64,000 nt of DNA. It comes from Cypionkella sp049896245 (lineage in GTDB: Bacteria > Pseudomonadota > Alphaproteobacteria > Rhodobacterales > Rhodobacteraceae). The first letter of the stretch is position 1. Every line of letters starts with the position of its first letter. The translations under genes and the position numbers were made by a program. The stretch is from the NCBI RefSeq assembly GCF_049896245.1, contig NZ_JAFCTX010000001.1:166964-230963 (forward strand), written 5' to 3'. This document shows, piece by piece, positions 51,133 to 59,216 of the stretch. The notes beneath the pieces were generated by a model. It saw nothing but the letters and a program-made list of their open reading frames with translations, had not been told where the DNA came from and did no database searches.

Positions 51133-52656
51133 ATGTTACAAAGCAATCAAAGTGTGATACGGTTGAATCCAGCCGATAATCTGGTGATCGCCTTGGTCGA
51201 TCTGCCTGCAGGGGCGCAACCGGGCGGTCTGGAGATTGCCACCACCCAACCGATTCCCCGTGGCCACAAGATCGCAACCCGGCCGATTGCTGCGGGCGAA
51301 CAGGTGATCCGCTACGGCCAGATCATCGGTCAGGCCTTGGTCAATATCCCCCCCGGCGCGCATATCCACAGCCACAATCTCGGCATGGGACCGCACACCG
51401 ACGACTACGCCATAGGCTCGGAAAGCCATGCCTTGCCCGCTTTGCCGCCGCGTGAATTCTTGGGCTACCACCGCGCCGACGGCCAGGTCGGCACCCGCAA
51501 CTACATCGGCATACTGACAAGCGTGAACTGCTCGGGTTCCGTCGCCCGCTTCATCGCCGAGGCTGCCGAGAAAGACCCGGTGCTGTCGACGATGCCCAAT
51601 ATTGATGGCTTTGTGGCGATCGTGCACAACACTGGCTGCGGCATGTCGGGTGTGAATGAGGGTTACGACACCCTGATGCGCACCCTGAAAGGCTACGCCC
51701 GCAACGCCAATTTCGGCGGGATTTTGCTGGTCGGTCTGGGCTGCGAAGTCATGCAGGTGCCCGATCTGGTCGGCCAAGGTCGGTTGCGCCCGGATGGAAA
51801 TTTCCGCTACATGACGATCCAGCAAACCGGCGGCACCCGGGCGACGATTGCCGCTGGCCTGAAGGTTCTGCACGAGATGGCCGAGGTGGCCTCGCACACT
51901 GCCCGCGCGCCCGCGCCTGTCTCCAAGCTGATGATCGGGCTGCAATGCGGCGGCTCGGATGGATATTCCGGCATCACCGCCAATCCGGCACTTGGACATA
52001 TGTCCGATTTGCTGGTGCAGATGGGTGGCACCACGATCCTGTCGGAAACCCCCGAAATATACGGTGCAGAGCACCTGCTCACACGCCGCGCGGTGTCGAA
52101 AGAAGTCGGCGACAAACTGCTGGAGCGCATCCAGTGGTGGGAAGACTACACCGCCCGCAACGGCGGCGAGATGGACAACAACCCATCGCCCGGCAACAAA
52201 AAGGGTGGGTTGACGACGATCCTCGAAAAATCCCTCGGGGCGGTCGCGAAGGGCGGCACCGCCCCCTTGGTCGGCGTCTACAAATTCGCCGAACCGATCA
52301 CCACCCCCGGCTTCACCTATATGGACAGCCCCGGCTACGACCCCTGCTCCGTCACCGGCCAAATCGCCTCGGGGGCGACGATGATCATCTTCACCACCGG
52401 ACGCGGATCAGTCTCGGGCTACAAACCCAGCCCGTGCATTAAGCTGGCCACCAACAGCGAAATGTATGCCCGGATGGCCGAAGACATGGACATCAACTGC
52501 GGCGACATCCTCACTAACGGTGTGAGCATCGCCGCGAAAGGTGCTGAAATACTTGAGAAAGTTATCGCCGTCGCTTCCGGTGCACGCACCTTCTCGGAAG
52601 AGCTCGGCTTCGGCGGTGCCGAGTTTGTGCCCTGGCAAATTGGTGCGGTGATGTAA
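51133..52656 (+). CDS. UxaA/GarD-family sugar-acid dehydratase
   Basis: 507 residues. N-terminal SAF domain (about 1-95; GHKIATRPIAAGEQVIRYG, PPGAHIHSHNL), then the UxaA catalytic part (LGYHRADGQVGTRNYIGIL; HNTGCGMSGVNEGYDTLMRT; GLQCGGSDGYSGITANPALG; GGLTTILEKSLG). The family dehydrates altronate, galactarate and other sugar acids to 2-keto-3-deoxy acids using iron or manganese. Here the acid would come from an aldose oxidised by the aldo/keto reductase. No lactonase or keto-deoxy-acid aldolase gene is in the window. Ends just before a repeat element. Confidence 0.83.
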   Translation: MLQSNQSVIRLNPADNLVIALVDLPAGAQPGGLEIATTQPIPRGHKIATRPIAAGEQVIRYGQIIGQALVNIPPGAHIHSHNLGMGPHTDDYAIGSESHALPALPPREFLGYHRADGQVGTRNYIGILTSVNCSGSVARFIAEAAEKDPVLSTMPNIDGFVAIVHNTGCGMSGVNEGYDTLMRTLKGYARNANFGGILLVGLGCEVMQVPDLVGQGRLRPDGNFRYMTIQQTGGTRATIAAGLKVLHEMAEVASHTARAPAPVSKLMIGLQCGGSDGYSGITANPALGHMSDLLVQMGGTTILSETPEIYGAEHLLTRRAVSKEVGDKLLERIQWWEDYTARNGGEMDNNPSPGNKKGGLTTILEKSLGAVAKGGTAPLVGVYKFAEPITTPGFTYMDSPGYDPCSVTGQIASGATMIIFTTGRGSVSGYKPSPCIKLATNSEMYARMAEDMDINCGDILTNGVSIAAKGAEILEKVIAVASGARTFSEELGFGGAEFVPWQIGAVM

Positions 52657-52688
52657 GCATCCAACCCAGCCTAAGCCGCAAATGCCGG

Positions 52689-52767
52689 AAGCCTCCGGCG
52701 GGAGTATTTCAAAAAGAGCAAATCCCTTCGGGGCTTTCATCTTGGCTCAAATATCCCCGCCGGAGGC
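52689..52767. repeat. CCTCCGGCGGGAGTATTT-family inverted repeat
   Basis: GAAGCCTCCGGCGGGAGTAT to AAAGAGCAA on the left; GGCTCAAATATCCCCGCCGG AGGC on the right. Lies between the convergent UxaA-type and phosphohexomutase genes, presumably a bidirectional terminator. Confidence 0.7.
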
Positions 52768-52777
52768 ATCCAACCTC

Positions 52778-54151
52778 TCAACCCGCCGACCCGATCAAAG
52801 CCGAAATCTCCGCCACAGCCGTCTCAACCAAATCCACCCGCCCACGCGATTCCACATTCAGCCGCAGCAACGGCTCGGTATTCGACGCGCGTAAATTGAA
52901 CCGCCAATCGCCAAACTCGAGCGACAGCCCGTCTATATCCTGCCGCCCGACCGCCTGTGGCGCATAAAACGCTTCGATCCGCGCCACCGTGACCTTGGCA
53001 TGCTTGACCCGAAAGTTGATCTCGCCCGAAGACGGAAACGCCGCCCGCCGCGCCGCCAGCAGATCGGCCAAGGAAAGCCGCGTCCGCCCCATCAATTCCG
53101 CCACCAACAGCCACGGGATCATGCCGGAGTCGCAGGCCATGAAATCGCGGAAATAATGATGCGCTGACATCTCGCCGCCGTAAATCGCCCCGGTATCGCG
53201 CAACGCCTGCTTCAAAAACGCATGGCCCGTGGGGGCCGCCACTGTCCGCCCGCCCGCCTTTGCCACCACATCCTGCGTGTTCCAGATCACCCGTGGATCA
53301 TGCACAATCACAGCCCCCGGCTCTTTCGCCAGAAACACCTCCGCCAACAGCCCGACCAGATATTCCCCGGCCACAAAATCACCGCTCGCATCGAACAAGA
53401 AACAACGGTCGAAATCGCCATCCCAAGCCACGCCCATATCCGCGCCAGTCGCCAGCACCGCCGCCGCCGTCACTGGTTGGTTCTCTGGCAGCAATGGGTT
53501 GGGGATGCCATTCGGAAAACTGCCATCCGGCTGATGATGCATCCGCACGAACTCCAGCGGAGCCCCCGCCGCAGCCAAAGCCTCGGCAATCGCGTCAAAG
53601 GTCGGCCCCGCCGCGCCATTGCCCGCATTCACCACGATCTTCAAAGGTCGCAGCGCAGCCACATCGACAAACGACAGCACCCGCGCGACAAACCCCGCCC
53701 GCACCGCCGACGCATCCACCACCGAGCCGCCCGCCTGATCCGCAGCAAACGCCCCGCTCTCCGCCAAAGCCTTGATCCGCGCCAGCCCCGTGCCTGCATC
53801 CAACGGAGCCGACCCCCGCCGCACCATCTTCATACCATTGTAATCCATCGGATTATGCGAGGCCGTCACCTCGATGCCGCCATCGGCATCCAGCGCCGTG
53901 GTGGCAAAATACATCTCCTCGGTGCCGCACAGCCCAAGGTCCATCACCTCGACACCCGCCGCAACCAGCCCCTCGGCCACCGCCTGCGCCAGTTCCGCCG
54001 AGGATGCCCGGCAATCCTGCCCCAACACCACCCGCTTGGCCGTCAAGCCTTCGGCAAACGCCCGCCCGATGCGCCGTGCAATATCGGCGTTCAGCTCAAC
54101 CCCCAGTTTGCCGCGAATATCATAGGCCTTGAAGCAGGTATAACTTGTCAT
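52778..54151 (-). CDS. manB: Phosphomannomutase/phosphoglucomutase
   Basis: 457 residues, alpha-D-phosphohexomutase family. FKAYDIRGKLGVELN start, catalytic Ser98 in VTASHNPMDYNGMK, metal loop AWDGDFDRCFLFD, sugar loop GGEMSAHHYF, and phosphate loop LRASNTEPLLRLNVE at the C terminus. It interconverts the 1- and 6-phosphates of mannose or glucose for exopolysaccharide, LPS and nucleotide sugars. Divergent from hisB. The symbol could equally be manB or algC; biochemical preference cannot be read. Confidence 0.88.
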   Translation of the reverse strand: MTSYTCFKAYDIRGKLGVELNADIARRIGRAFAEGLTAKRVVLGQDCRASSAELAQAVAEGLVAAGVEVMDLGLCGTEEMYFATTALDADGGIEVTASHNPMDYNGMKMVRRGSAPLDAGTGLARIKALAESGAFAADQAGGSVVDASAVRAGFVARVLSFVDVAALRPLKIVVNAGNGAAGPTFDAIAEALAAAGAPLEFVRMHHQPDGSFPNGIPNPLLPENQPVTAAAVLATGADMGVAWDGDFDRCFLFDASGDFVAGEYLVGLLAEVFLAKEPGAVIVHDPRVIWNTQDVVAKAGGRTVAAPTGHAFLKQALRDTGAIYGGEMSAHHYFRDFMACDSGMIPWLLVAELMGRTRLSLADLLAARRAAFPSSGEINFRVKHAKVTVARIEAFYAPQAVGRQDIDGLSLEFGDWRFNLRASNTEPLLRLNVESRGRVDLVETAVAEISALIGSAG

Positions 54152-54278
54152 CTCTCACGCCATCCCCAGAAAATCTCGCGCCACAATAGGCAGCCTGCGG
54201 CAAAGGTCCAGCAGCCAAAGCCTTTCCAAACCGCCCCCCCCGCCCTATAAGGCCGCAACCCTGACACCGGAGCCGCCG

Positions 54279-54866
54279 ATGCGCACAGCCGAGATCACCC
54301 GCAACACCAACGAGACCAAGATCGCCGTCGCCATCAACCTTGACGGCAGCGGTCGCAGCGACATCAGCACAGGCGTTGGCTTCTTCGACCACATGCTCGA
54401 TCAACTCGCCCGCCATTCGCTGATCGACCTCACCGTACAGGCGCAGGGCGATCTGCACATCGACGATCACCACACGGTTGAGGATACCGGCATCGCGCTT
54501 GGCCAAGCCCTGACCCGCGCCTTGGGCGACAAAAAAGGCATCCGCCGCTACGGCCATTTCCGGCTGGCGATGGATGATACCCAAATAGCCACTGCGCTAG
54601 ACCTCTCCGCGCGCCCCTACTTGGTCTGGAATGTCGCCTTCACCGCCGCCAAAATCGGTACGTTCGACACCGAACTGGTGCGCGAATTCTTCCAGGCGCT
54701 GGCCACGCATGGCGGCATCACCCTGCATGTCGATCTGATCCACGGCATCAACAGCCACCACATCGCCGAGGCCGCCTTCAAATCTGTCGCCCGCGCCCTG
54801 CGCGAAGCGGTAGAGCCCGACCCCCGCATGGCGGGCGTGCTGCCCTCCACCAAAGGCGCGCTCTAA
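54279..54866 (+). CDS. hisB: Imidazoleglycerol-phosphate dehydratase
   Basis: 195 residues, the monofunctional form without the phosphatase domain. FFDHMLDQLARHS, IDDHHTVEDTGIALG and HGINSHHIAEAAFKSVARAL give the duplicated His/Glu metal motifs. It dehydrates imidazole glycerol phosphate in histidine synthesis. ATG 54279 gives the family N terminus RTAEITRNTNETKI. HisH follows 90 nt on. Confidence 0.93.
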   Translation: MRTAEITRNTNETKIAVAINLDGSGRSDISTGVGFFDHMLDQLARHSLIDLTVQAQGDLHIDDHHTVEDTGIALGQALTRALGDKKGIRRYGHFRLAMDDTQIATALDLSARPYLVWNVAFTAAKIGTFDTELVREFFQALATHGGITLHVDLIHGINSHHIAEAAFKSVARALREAVEPDPRMAGVLPSTKGAL

Positions 54867-54889
54867 CCCAATCTTTTCCGCCCCTTAGG

Positions 54890-54923
54890 TCATCCTCTCT
54901 GGTCAAATATCCCCGCCGGAGGC
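54890..54923. repeat. ATATCCCCGCCGGAGGC-family half repeat
   Basis: TCATCCTCTCTGGTCAAATA followed by TCCCCGCCGGAGGC, the right-hand arm of the family, between hisB and hisH. The same arm, in mirrored orientation (GAGGATATTTGAGCAGAGAG), precedes hisA at 58341. Confidence 0.55.
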
Positions 54924-54956
54924 ATCCCACGCCCCAGCCGCGCGATAGGTAAAAAT

Positions 54957-55595
54957 ATGCTCACCGTCCTCGTAGACTACGATTCCGGCAACCTGCATTC
55001 GGCTGAAAAAGCCTTCCAGCGCATGGCCGTCGAGGCAGACGCAGGCGAAGTTCTGGTCTCCTCCCGCCCCGAGGATGTCGCTCGCGCAGACCGCATCGTG
55101 CTGCCCGGCGACGGCGCTTTCCCGTCCTGCCGCCGTGCTTTGGGTACTTACGGCGGGCTGTTTGAGGCCATTGAAGAAGCCGTCACTGCCCGCGCTCGCC
55201 CTTTCCTTGGCATTTGTGTCGGCATGCAGATGATGGCGACATGGGGCCGCGAATACGAAGACACCAAGGGCTTTGCATGGATTCCCGGCGAAGTGGTGAA
55301 AATTACCCCCGCCGACCCCAGCTTGAAAGTTCCCCATATGGGCTGGAACGACCTCATAATCGACCACCCGCACCCTGTGCTCGCAGGCCTCAAAACCGGC
55401 GACCACGCCTATTTCGTCCACTCCTACCATTTCCGCGTCGAAAATCCCTCCGAGCGCTTCGCCCATGTCGATTACGCGGGCGACATCACCGCGATCATTG
55501 GCCGCGACACCATGCTCGGCATGCAGTTCCACCCCGAGAAATCCCAAGCCACTGGCCTGCGCCTGATTGCCAATTTCCTGCGCTGGAAGCCTTAG
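54957..55595 (+). CDS. hisH: Imidazole glycerol phosphate synthase, glutaminase subunit
   Basis: 212 residues. Class I glutamine amidotransferase: nucleophile C87 in FLGICVGMQ, and His/Glu in GMQFHPEKSQ near 195. It releases ammonia from glutamine and channels it to HisF. The partner hisF lies on the other strand 2-3 kb away. The glsA start codon follows its stop without a gap. Confidence 0.93.
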   Translation: MLTVLVDYDSGNLHSAEKAFQRMAVEADAGEVLVSSRPEDVARADRIVLPGDGAFPSCRRALGTYGGLFEAIEEAVTARARPFLGICVGMQMMATWGREYEDTKGFAWIPGEVVKITPADPSLKVPHMGWNDLIIDHPHPVLAGLKTGDHAYFVHSYHFRVENPSERFAHVDYAGDITAIIGRDTMLGMQFHPEKSQATGLRLIANFLRWKP

Positions 55596-56501
55596 ATGCA
55601 GGCCCTGCTCGACCAGATCGCGTCAGAGATGGCCACGGCCACCGATCGCGGTAAGGTCGCCAATTACATCCCGGAACTGGCGAAAATCGACCCGCAGCAC
55701 TTCGGCATCGCGGTCGCCCTGCCCTCTGGCGAGACCCTCACCGCGGGCGATGCGGAAACCCCGTTCTCGATCCAGTCGATCTCGAAAGTCTTCACCCTCG
55801 CCATCGCCTTGGGTCGCTTGGGCGATCAAATCTGGGCCCGTGTTGGCCGCGAACCCTCTGGCCTTGCGTTCAACTCAATCCTGCAGCTGGAACAAGAAAA
55901 TGGCATCCCGCGCAATCCCTTCGTCAACGCGGGTGCCATCGCCGTCACCGATGCCATCCTGCAAGGCCGCCAACCGCGCGAAGTATTGGCCGAACTCTTG
56001 CGCTTCATCCAAGCCGCCGCCGAGGACGACACGGTCACCATCAACCAGGCCGTTGCAAAATCCGAACAAGCCACCGCCCACCGCAATATCGCTTTGGCCG
56101 AATTCATGGCCGCAATGGGCAACCTGCGCAACCCAACCGCCCTCGCCATCGGCACCTATGTCCACCAATGCGCCGTAGAGATGACCGCCGCCCAACTTGC
56201 CCGCGCGGGCCGCTTCCTGCTCGGCGCCCCCGGCTGCCCGCGCCTGGTCTCGCTCGCCCGCATCCGCCGCATCAACGCGCTGATGATGACCTGCGGCCAC
56301 TACGACGCCTCGGGTGAATTTGCTTACCGTGTAGGGCTGCCCGGTAAATCCGGCGTCGGCGGTGGCATCCTCGCCATCGCTCCCGGCAAGGCTTCGATCG
56401 CGGTATGGTCCCCCGGCCTGAACGAGTATGGCAATTCCAAACTCGGCTCCATCGCCGTGGAAAAACTCGCACGCGGCATGGGCTGGTCGGTGTTCGGGTA
56501 G
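55596..56501 (+). CDS. glsA: Glutaminase A
   Basis: 301 residues, serine-dependent beta-lactamase-like glutaminase. Catalytic SISK in FSIQSISKVFTLAIALGRL, then EPSGLAFNSILQLEQENGIP, RNPFVNAGAIAV, and the C-terminal VGLPGKSGVGGGILAIAPGK. It hydrolyses glutamine to glutamate and ammonia. It starts on the base after the hisH stop, so the two are translationally coupled. A free glutaminase in a histidine operon beside a glutamine amidotransferase subunit is unusual. Confidence 0.9.
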   Translation: MQALLDQIASEMATATDRGKVANYIPELAKIDPQHFGIAVALPSGETLTAGDAETPFSIQSISKVFTLAIALGRLGDQIWARVGREPSGLAFNSILQLEQENGIPRNPFVNAGAIAVTDAILQGRQPREVLAELLRFIQAAAEDDTVTINQAVAKSEQATAHRNIALAEFMAAMGNLRNPTALAIGTYVHQCAVEMTAAQLARAGRFLLGAPGCPRLVSLARIRRINALMMTCGHYDASGEFAYRVGLPGKSGVGGGILAIAPGKASIAVWSPGLNEYGNSKLGSIAVEKLARGMGWSVFG

Positions 56502-56520
56502 ATCGCAAACCGCCCAAGCA

Positions 56521-56555
56521 ATTTCATCTGTTCTTAAATATCCCCGCCGGAGGCT
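56521..56555. repeat. ATATCCCCGCCGGAGGC-family half repeat
   Basis: ATTTCATCTGTTCTTAAATA then TCCCCGCCGGAGGCTCC, 20 nt after the glsA stop. The following about 95 nt to the hisE stop are AT-richer and hold no gene. Confidence 0.55.
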
Positions 56556-56652
56556 CCTGCATGCCAACCAGCGCAATCGTTAAAAATCTCTAAACTCGCC
56601 AAGATAACATCTTGATATTGTTCAATAAGACATACGGTCCCAACTCGGGATC

Positions 56653-56973
56653 CTACCGCGCCGCCTTCTCAACAATCCCCGACACCCCCTCGCGCCGCTC
56701 CAACTCTGCAACCACATCCTCCAGCGAGACATCCCGCGACGCCAACATCACCAGCAAATGGTAAATCACATCCGCCGCCTCCGAGGTCAGTTTGACCCGA
56801 TCCCCCTTCACCGCCTCAATGATCGCCTCAATTGCTTCCTCACCGAATTTCTCCGCACATTTCTCCGGGCCGCGGGCCAGCAATTTCGCCGTCCAAGAAC
56901 TCTCTGGGGGGGCGGCCTTCCGGGCAGCGATGGTGGCTTCGAGACGGCCGAGCGGGGCAAGCGGATCTGTCAC
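56653..56973 (-). CDS. hisE: Phosphoribosyl-ATP pyrophosphatase
   Basis: 106 residues, all-alpha MazG-like fold. WTAKLLARGPEKCAEKFGEE AIEAIIEA and SEAADVIYHLLVMLASRDVS are the HisE metal-binding blocks. Second step of histidine synthesis. Start overlaps the YcxB-like gene's stop by 4 nt. Directly after its stop on the minus strand lies a hairpin-forming GATCCCGAGTTGGGACC. Confidence 0.92.
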   Translation of the reverse strand: MTDPLAPLGRLEATIAARKAAPPESSWTAKLLARGPEKCAEKFGEEAIEAIIEAVKGDRVKLTSEAADVIYHLLVMLASRDVSLEDVVAELERREGVSGIVEKAAR

Positions 56974-57509
56974 GGGTTTTCCTTTGCGGCGGCCAGTTGG
57001 GCTTGCAATACGGTGATGAATTTAGCTTGCTGAGCAGCATCGGCAAAAGCATTGGCTGGAACGGGCTCGTATTCATACGGGTTCAGCAAGATCATTGCCG
57101 AGCCTTGCGGTCCTTCCATCACATCAAAAATATTCCGCCATGGATAGTGCGAACGGCTGTTTGGTCCAGTGACGGTCACACCTTCTGACTCTGTCTTCAA
57201 ATTCCTCAGACCTGAGCGGTGAGCTGAATTTGCAAGATTTTTGTATCCAATGCGTTGACCAGCCACATTCGCTGATAGAAATATAGCCAAACCCAAAACA
57301 AAAACTGATGCTGTAAGTGCGAGGATTAGGGGCCGTTCTTCACAGCTTGAGCCAGCAGAAAGTATCACGGACAGAAAAATGAGCGCTGTTGACACTGGTG
57401 CCGCGATACGCAGCCACCATGCAACACTGCGCTTGCGCAATACGGCATTGGCCGCCGCATATGGAAAGGTGTTCTGCTTATAGCTAAGCGTGGCAAACAG
57501 ATTGCTCAT
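56970..57509 (-). CDS. YcxB-like two-TM membrane protein inside the his operon
   Basis: 179 residues. Two hydrophobic segments at about 29-52 and 61-80, then a soluble domain with GVTVTGPNSRSHYPWRNIFD and MILLNPYEYEPVPANAF resembling YcxB-type domains. No function is known. Its start overlaps hisF by 4 nt and its stop overlaps hisE by 4 nt, so it is translated with both. Its base composition is visibly less GC-rich than the flanking his genes, suggesting later insertion into the operon. Confidence 0.7.
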   Translation of the reverse strand: MSNLFATLSYKQNTFPYAAANAVLRKRSVAWWLRIAAPVSTALIFLSVILSAGSSCEERPLILALTASVFVLGLAIFLSANVAGQRIGYKNLANSAHRSGLRNLKTESEGVTVTGPNSRSHYPWRNIFDVMEGPQGSAMILLNPYEYEPVPANAFADAAQQAKFITVLQAQLAAAKENP

Positions 57510-58267
57510 GCCAACCTCATCGGGATACCCGCCGCCGCCATATAGTGCTTGGCCTCGCCAATACTGAACTCGCCAAAGTGGAAGATCGAAGCCGCCAGCA
57601 CCGCCGAGGCACCGCCCTTGGTGACGCCCTCCACCAGATGCTCCAACGTGCCCACCCCTCCGCTCGCGATCACCGGCACCGAGACCGCATCCGACACAGC
57701 GCGCGTCAGGCCCAGATTAAACCCCGCCCGCGTGCCGTCGCGGTCCATCGAGGTCAGCAAAATCTCGCCAGCCCCCTTAGCAACCACCAGCCGCGCAAAT
57801 TCCACCGCATCAATCCCAGTGGCTTTCCGCCCGCCATGGGTGAAAATCTCCCACTTCCCCGGCGAGACGGTCTTGGCATCAATCGCCACCACGATGCACT
57901 GGCTGCCAAACCGATCCGCCGCCTCAGCCACCACGTCCGGGTTCGCCACCGCTGCCGAGTTGAACGAAACCTTATCCGCCCCCGCCAAAAGCAAAGCCCG
58001 CACGTCTTCATGCGTGCGCACCCCGCCGCCCACTGTCAGCGGCATGAAGCAAGCCTCAGCCGTCCGCGTCACCAGATCAAACATCGTGCCGCGATTTTCA
58101 TGGGTGGCGTGGATATCGAGGAAACACAGCTCGTCCGCCCCCGCCGCATCATAGGCGCGCGCGGCCTCGACCGGATCTCCCGCATCGCGCAGACCGACAA
58201 AGTTCACACCCTTGACCACACGGCCATCGGCGACATCAAGGCAGGGGATCAGGCGGGTTTTCAGCAT
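57506..58267 (-). CDS. hisF: Imidazole glycerol phosphate synthase, cyclase subunit
   Basis: 253 residues, (beta/alpha)8 barrel. RLIPCLDVADGRVVKGVNF holds catalytic D11, and VVAIDAKTVSPGKWEIFTHG the second catalytic Asp; VGGGVRTHEDV and IASGGVGTLEHL bind the two phosphates. It uses ammonia from HisH to form imidazole glycerol phosphate and AICAR. Confidence 0.94.
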   Translation of the reverse strand: MLKTRLIPCLDVADGRVVKGVNFVGLRDAGDPVEAARAYDAAGADELCFLDIHATHENRGTMFDLVTRTAEACFMPLTVGGGVRTHEDVRALLLAGADKVSFNSAAVANPDVVAEAADRFGSQCIVVAIDAKTVSPGKWEIFTHGGRKATGIDAVEFARLVVAKGAGEILLTSMDRDGTRAGFNLGLTRAVSDAVSVPVIASGGVGTLEHLVEGVTKGGASAVLAASIFHFGEFSIGEAKHYMAAAGIPMRLA

Positions 58268-58303
58268 TTTGGAACCTTAGCGCGGCGGCTGTTCTGTGGA
58301 AAG

Positions 58304-58366
58304 GGGGCGTTCCCGCCCCCTCGGCTTCGCCTCACCCCCTGAGGATATTTGAGCAGAGAGGATGAC
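58304..58366. repeat. Hairpin plus GAGGATATTTGAGCAGAGAGG repeat between hisA and hisF
   Basis: GGGGGCG-TTCC-CGCCCCC hairpin (58304-58321) followed by CTGAGGATATTTGAGCAGAG at 58339 on. The same ATATTTGAGCAGAGAGGATGACC string occurs inside the repeat at 40432. Lies in the 99-nt gap between the hisA stop and the hisF start. Confidence 0.55.
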
Positions 58367-59086
58367 CTAAAGCTTTAGGGCTTTCAGCGCCGCACCCAGA
58401 TCAATCGCGCCATCATAGAGCGCCCGGCCCGAGATTGCCCCGGCAATGACGCCAGTATCGCGCAGCGCGATCAGGTCTTCCATGCGGGAAACTCCGCCCG
58501 AGGCGATCACCGGAATGGTCACAGCCCGCGCCAAAGCCTCGGTCGCCTCAATGTTCGGGCCCTGCATCGCGCCATCGCGGTCGATGTCGGTGTAGATGAT
58601 TGCAGCGACGCCTGCGTCTTCAAAGCTGCGGGCAAGGTCGGTGACTTTCACCGTGGTTTCCACCGCCCAGCCCTTGGTCGCCACGAAGCCTTTGCGGGCA
58701 TCAATCCCCACCGCCACCTGACCGGGGAAGGCCTTTGCCGCCTCACGCACCAGCGCAGGATTTTCCACGGCCACCGTGCCGAGGATTACGCGCGCCAGCC
58801 CCTTTTCCAGCCACATCGCAATCGTCGCCATGTCGCGGATGCCGCCACCGAGCTGCGCTGGAACCTTCACCGCCGCCAAGATCGCCTCAACCGCCGCGGC
58901 ATTGACCGGAGCCCCGGCAAACGCGCCGTTCAGATCGACCAGATGCAGCCACGCGCAGCCCGCGTCCTGAAACTTCAAAGCCTGAGCCGCCGGATCATCG
59001 CCGAACACCGTGGCCGCTGACATCTCACCGCGCAGCAAGCGCACGCATTGGCCGTCTTTCAGATCAATCGCCGGGTATAGGATCAT
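58367..59086 (-). CDS. hisA: Phosphoribosylformimino-5-aminoimidazole carboxamide ribotide isomerase
   Basis: 239 residues, barrel homologous to HisF. MILYPAIDLKDGQCVRLLRG holds the first catalytic Asp; LGGGIRDMATIAMWLEKGLA RVILG and IASGGVSRMEDLIAL are phosphate sites; YTDIDRDGAMQGPN is typical. ATG 59086 follows GATGGAGGC and is preferred over much longer in-frame starts. First gene of the minus-strand hisA-hisF-ycxB-hisE run. Confidence 0.93.
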   Translation of the reverse strand: MILYPAIDLKDGQCVRLLRGEMSAATVFGDDPAAQALKFQDAGCAWLHLVDLNGAFAGAPVNAAAVEAILAAVKVPAQLGGGIRDMATIAMWLEKGLARVILGTVAVENPALVREAAKAFPGQVAVGIDARKGFVATKGWAVETTVKVTDLARSFEDAGVAAIIYTDIDRDGAMQGPNIEATEALARAVTIPVIASGGVSRMEDLIALRDTGVIAGAISGRALYDGAIDLGAALKALKL

Positions 59087-59216
59087 CGCCGCCTCCATCG
59101 TTACCGCAGGCTTTAGGGTGCTGCGCCGCGATTGCCAAGGCCCGCGCGACCCGACGTCAGTGTTGATTTGCCCGAGATTGCGCGCAAACCTGTGCAAGAC
59201 CTTGAGGGAGGAAACC

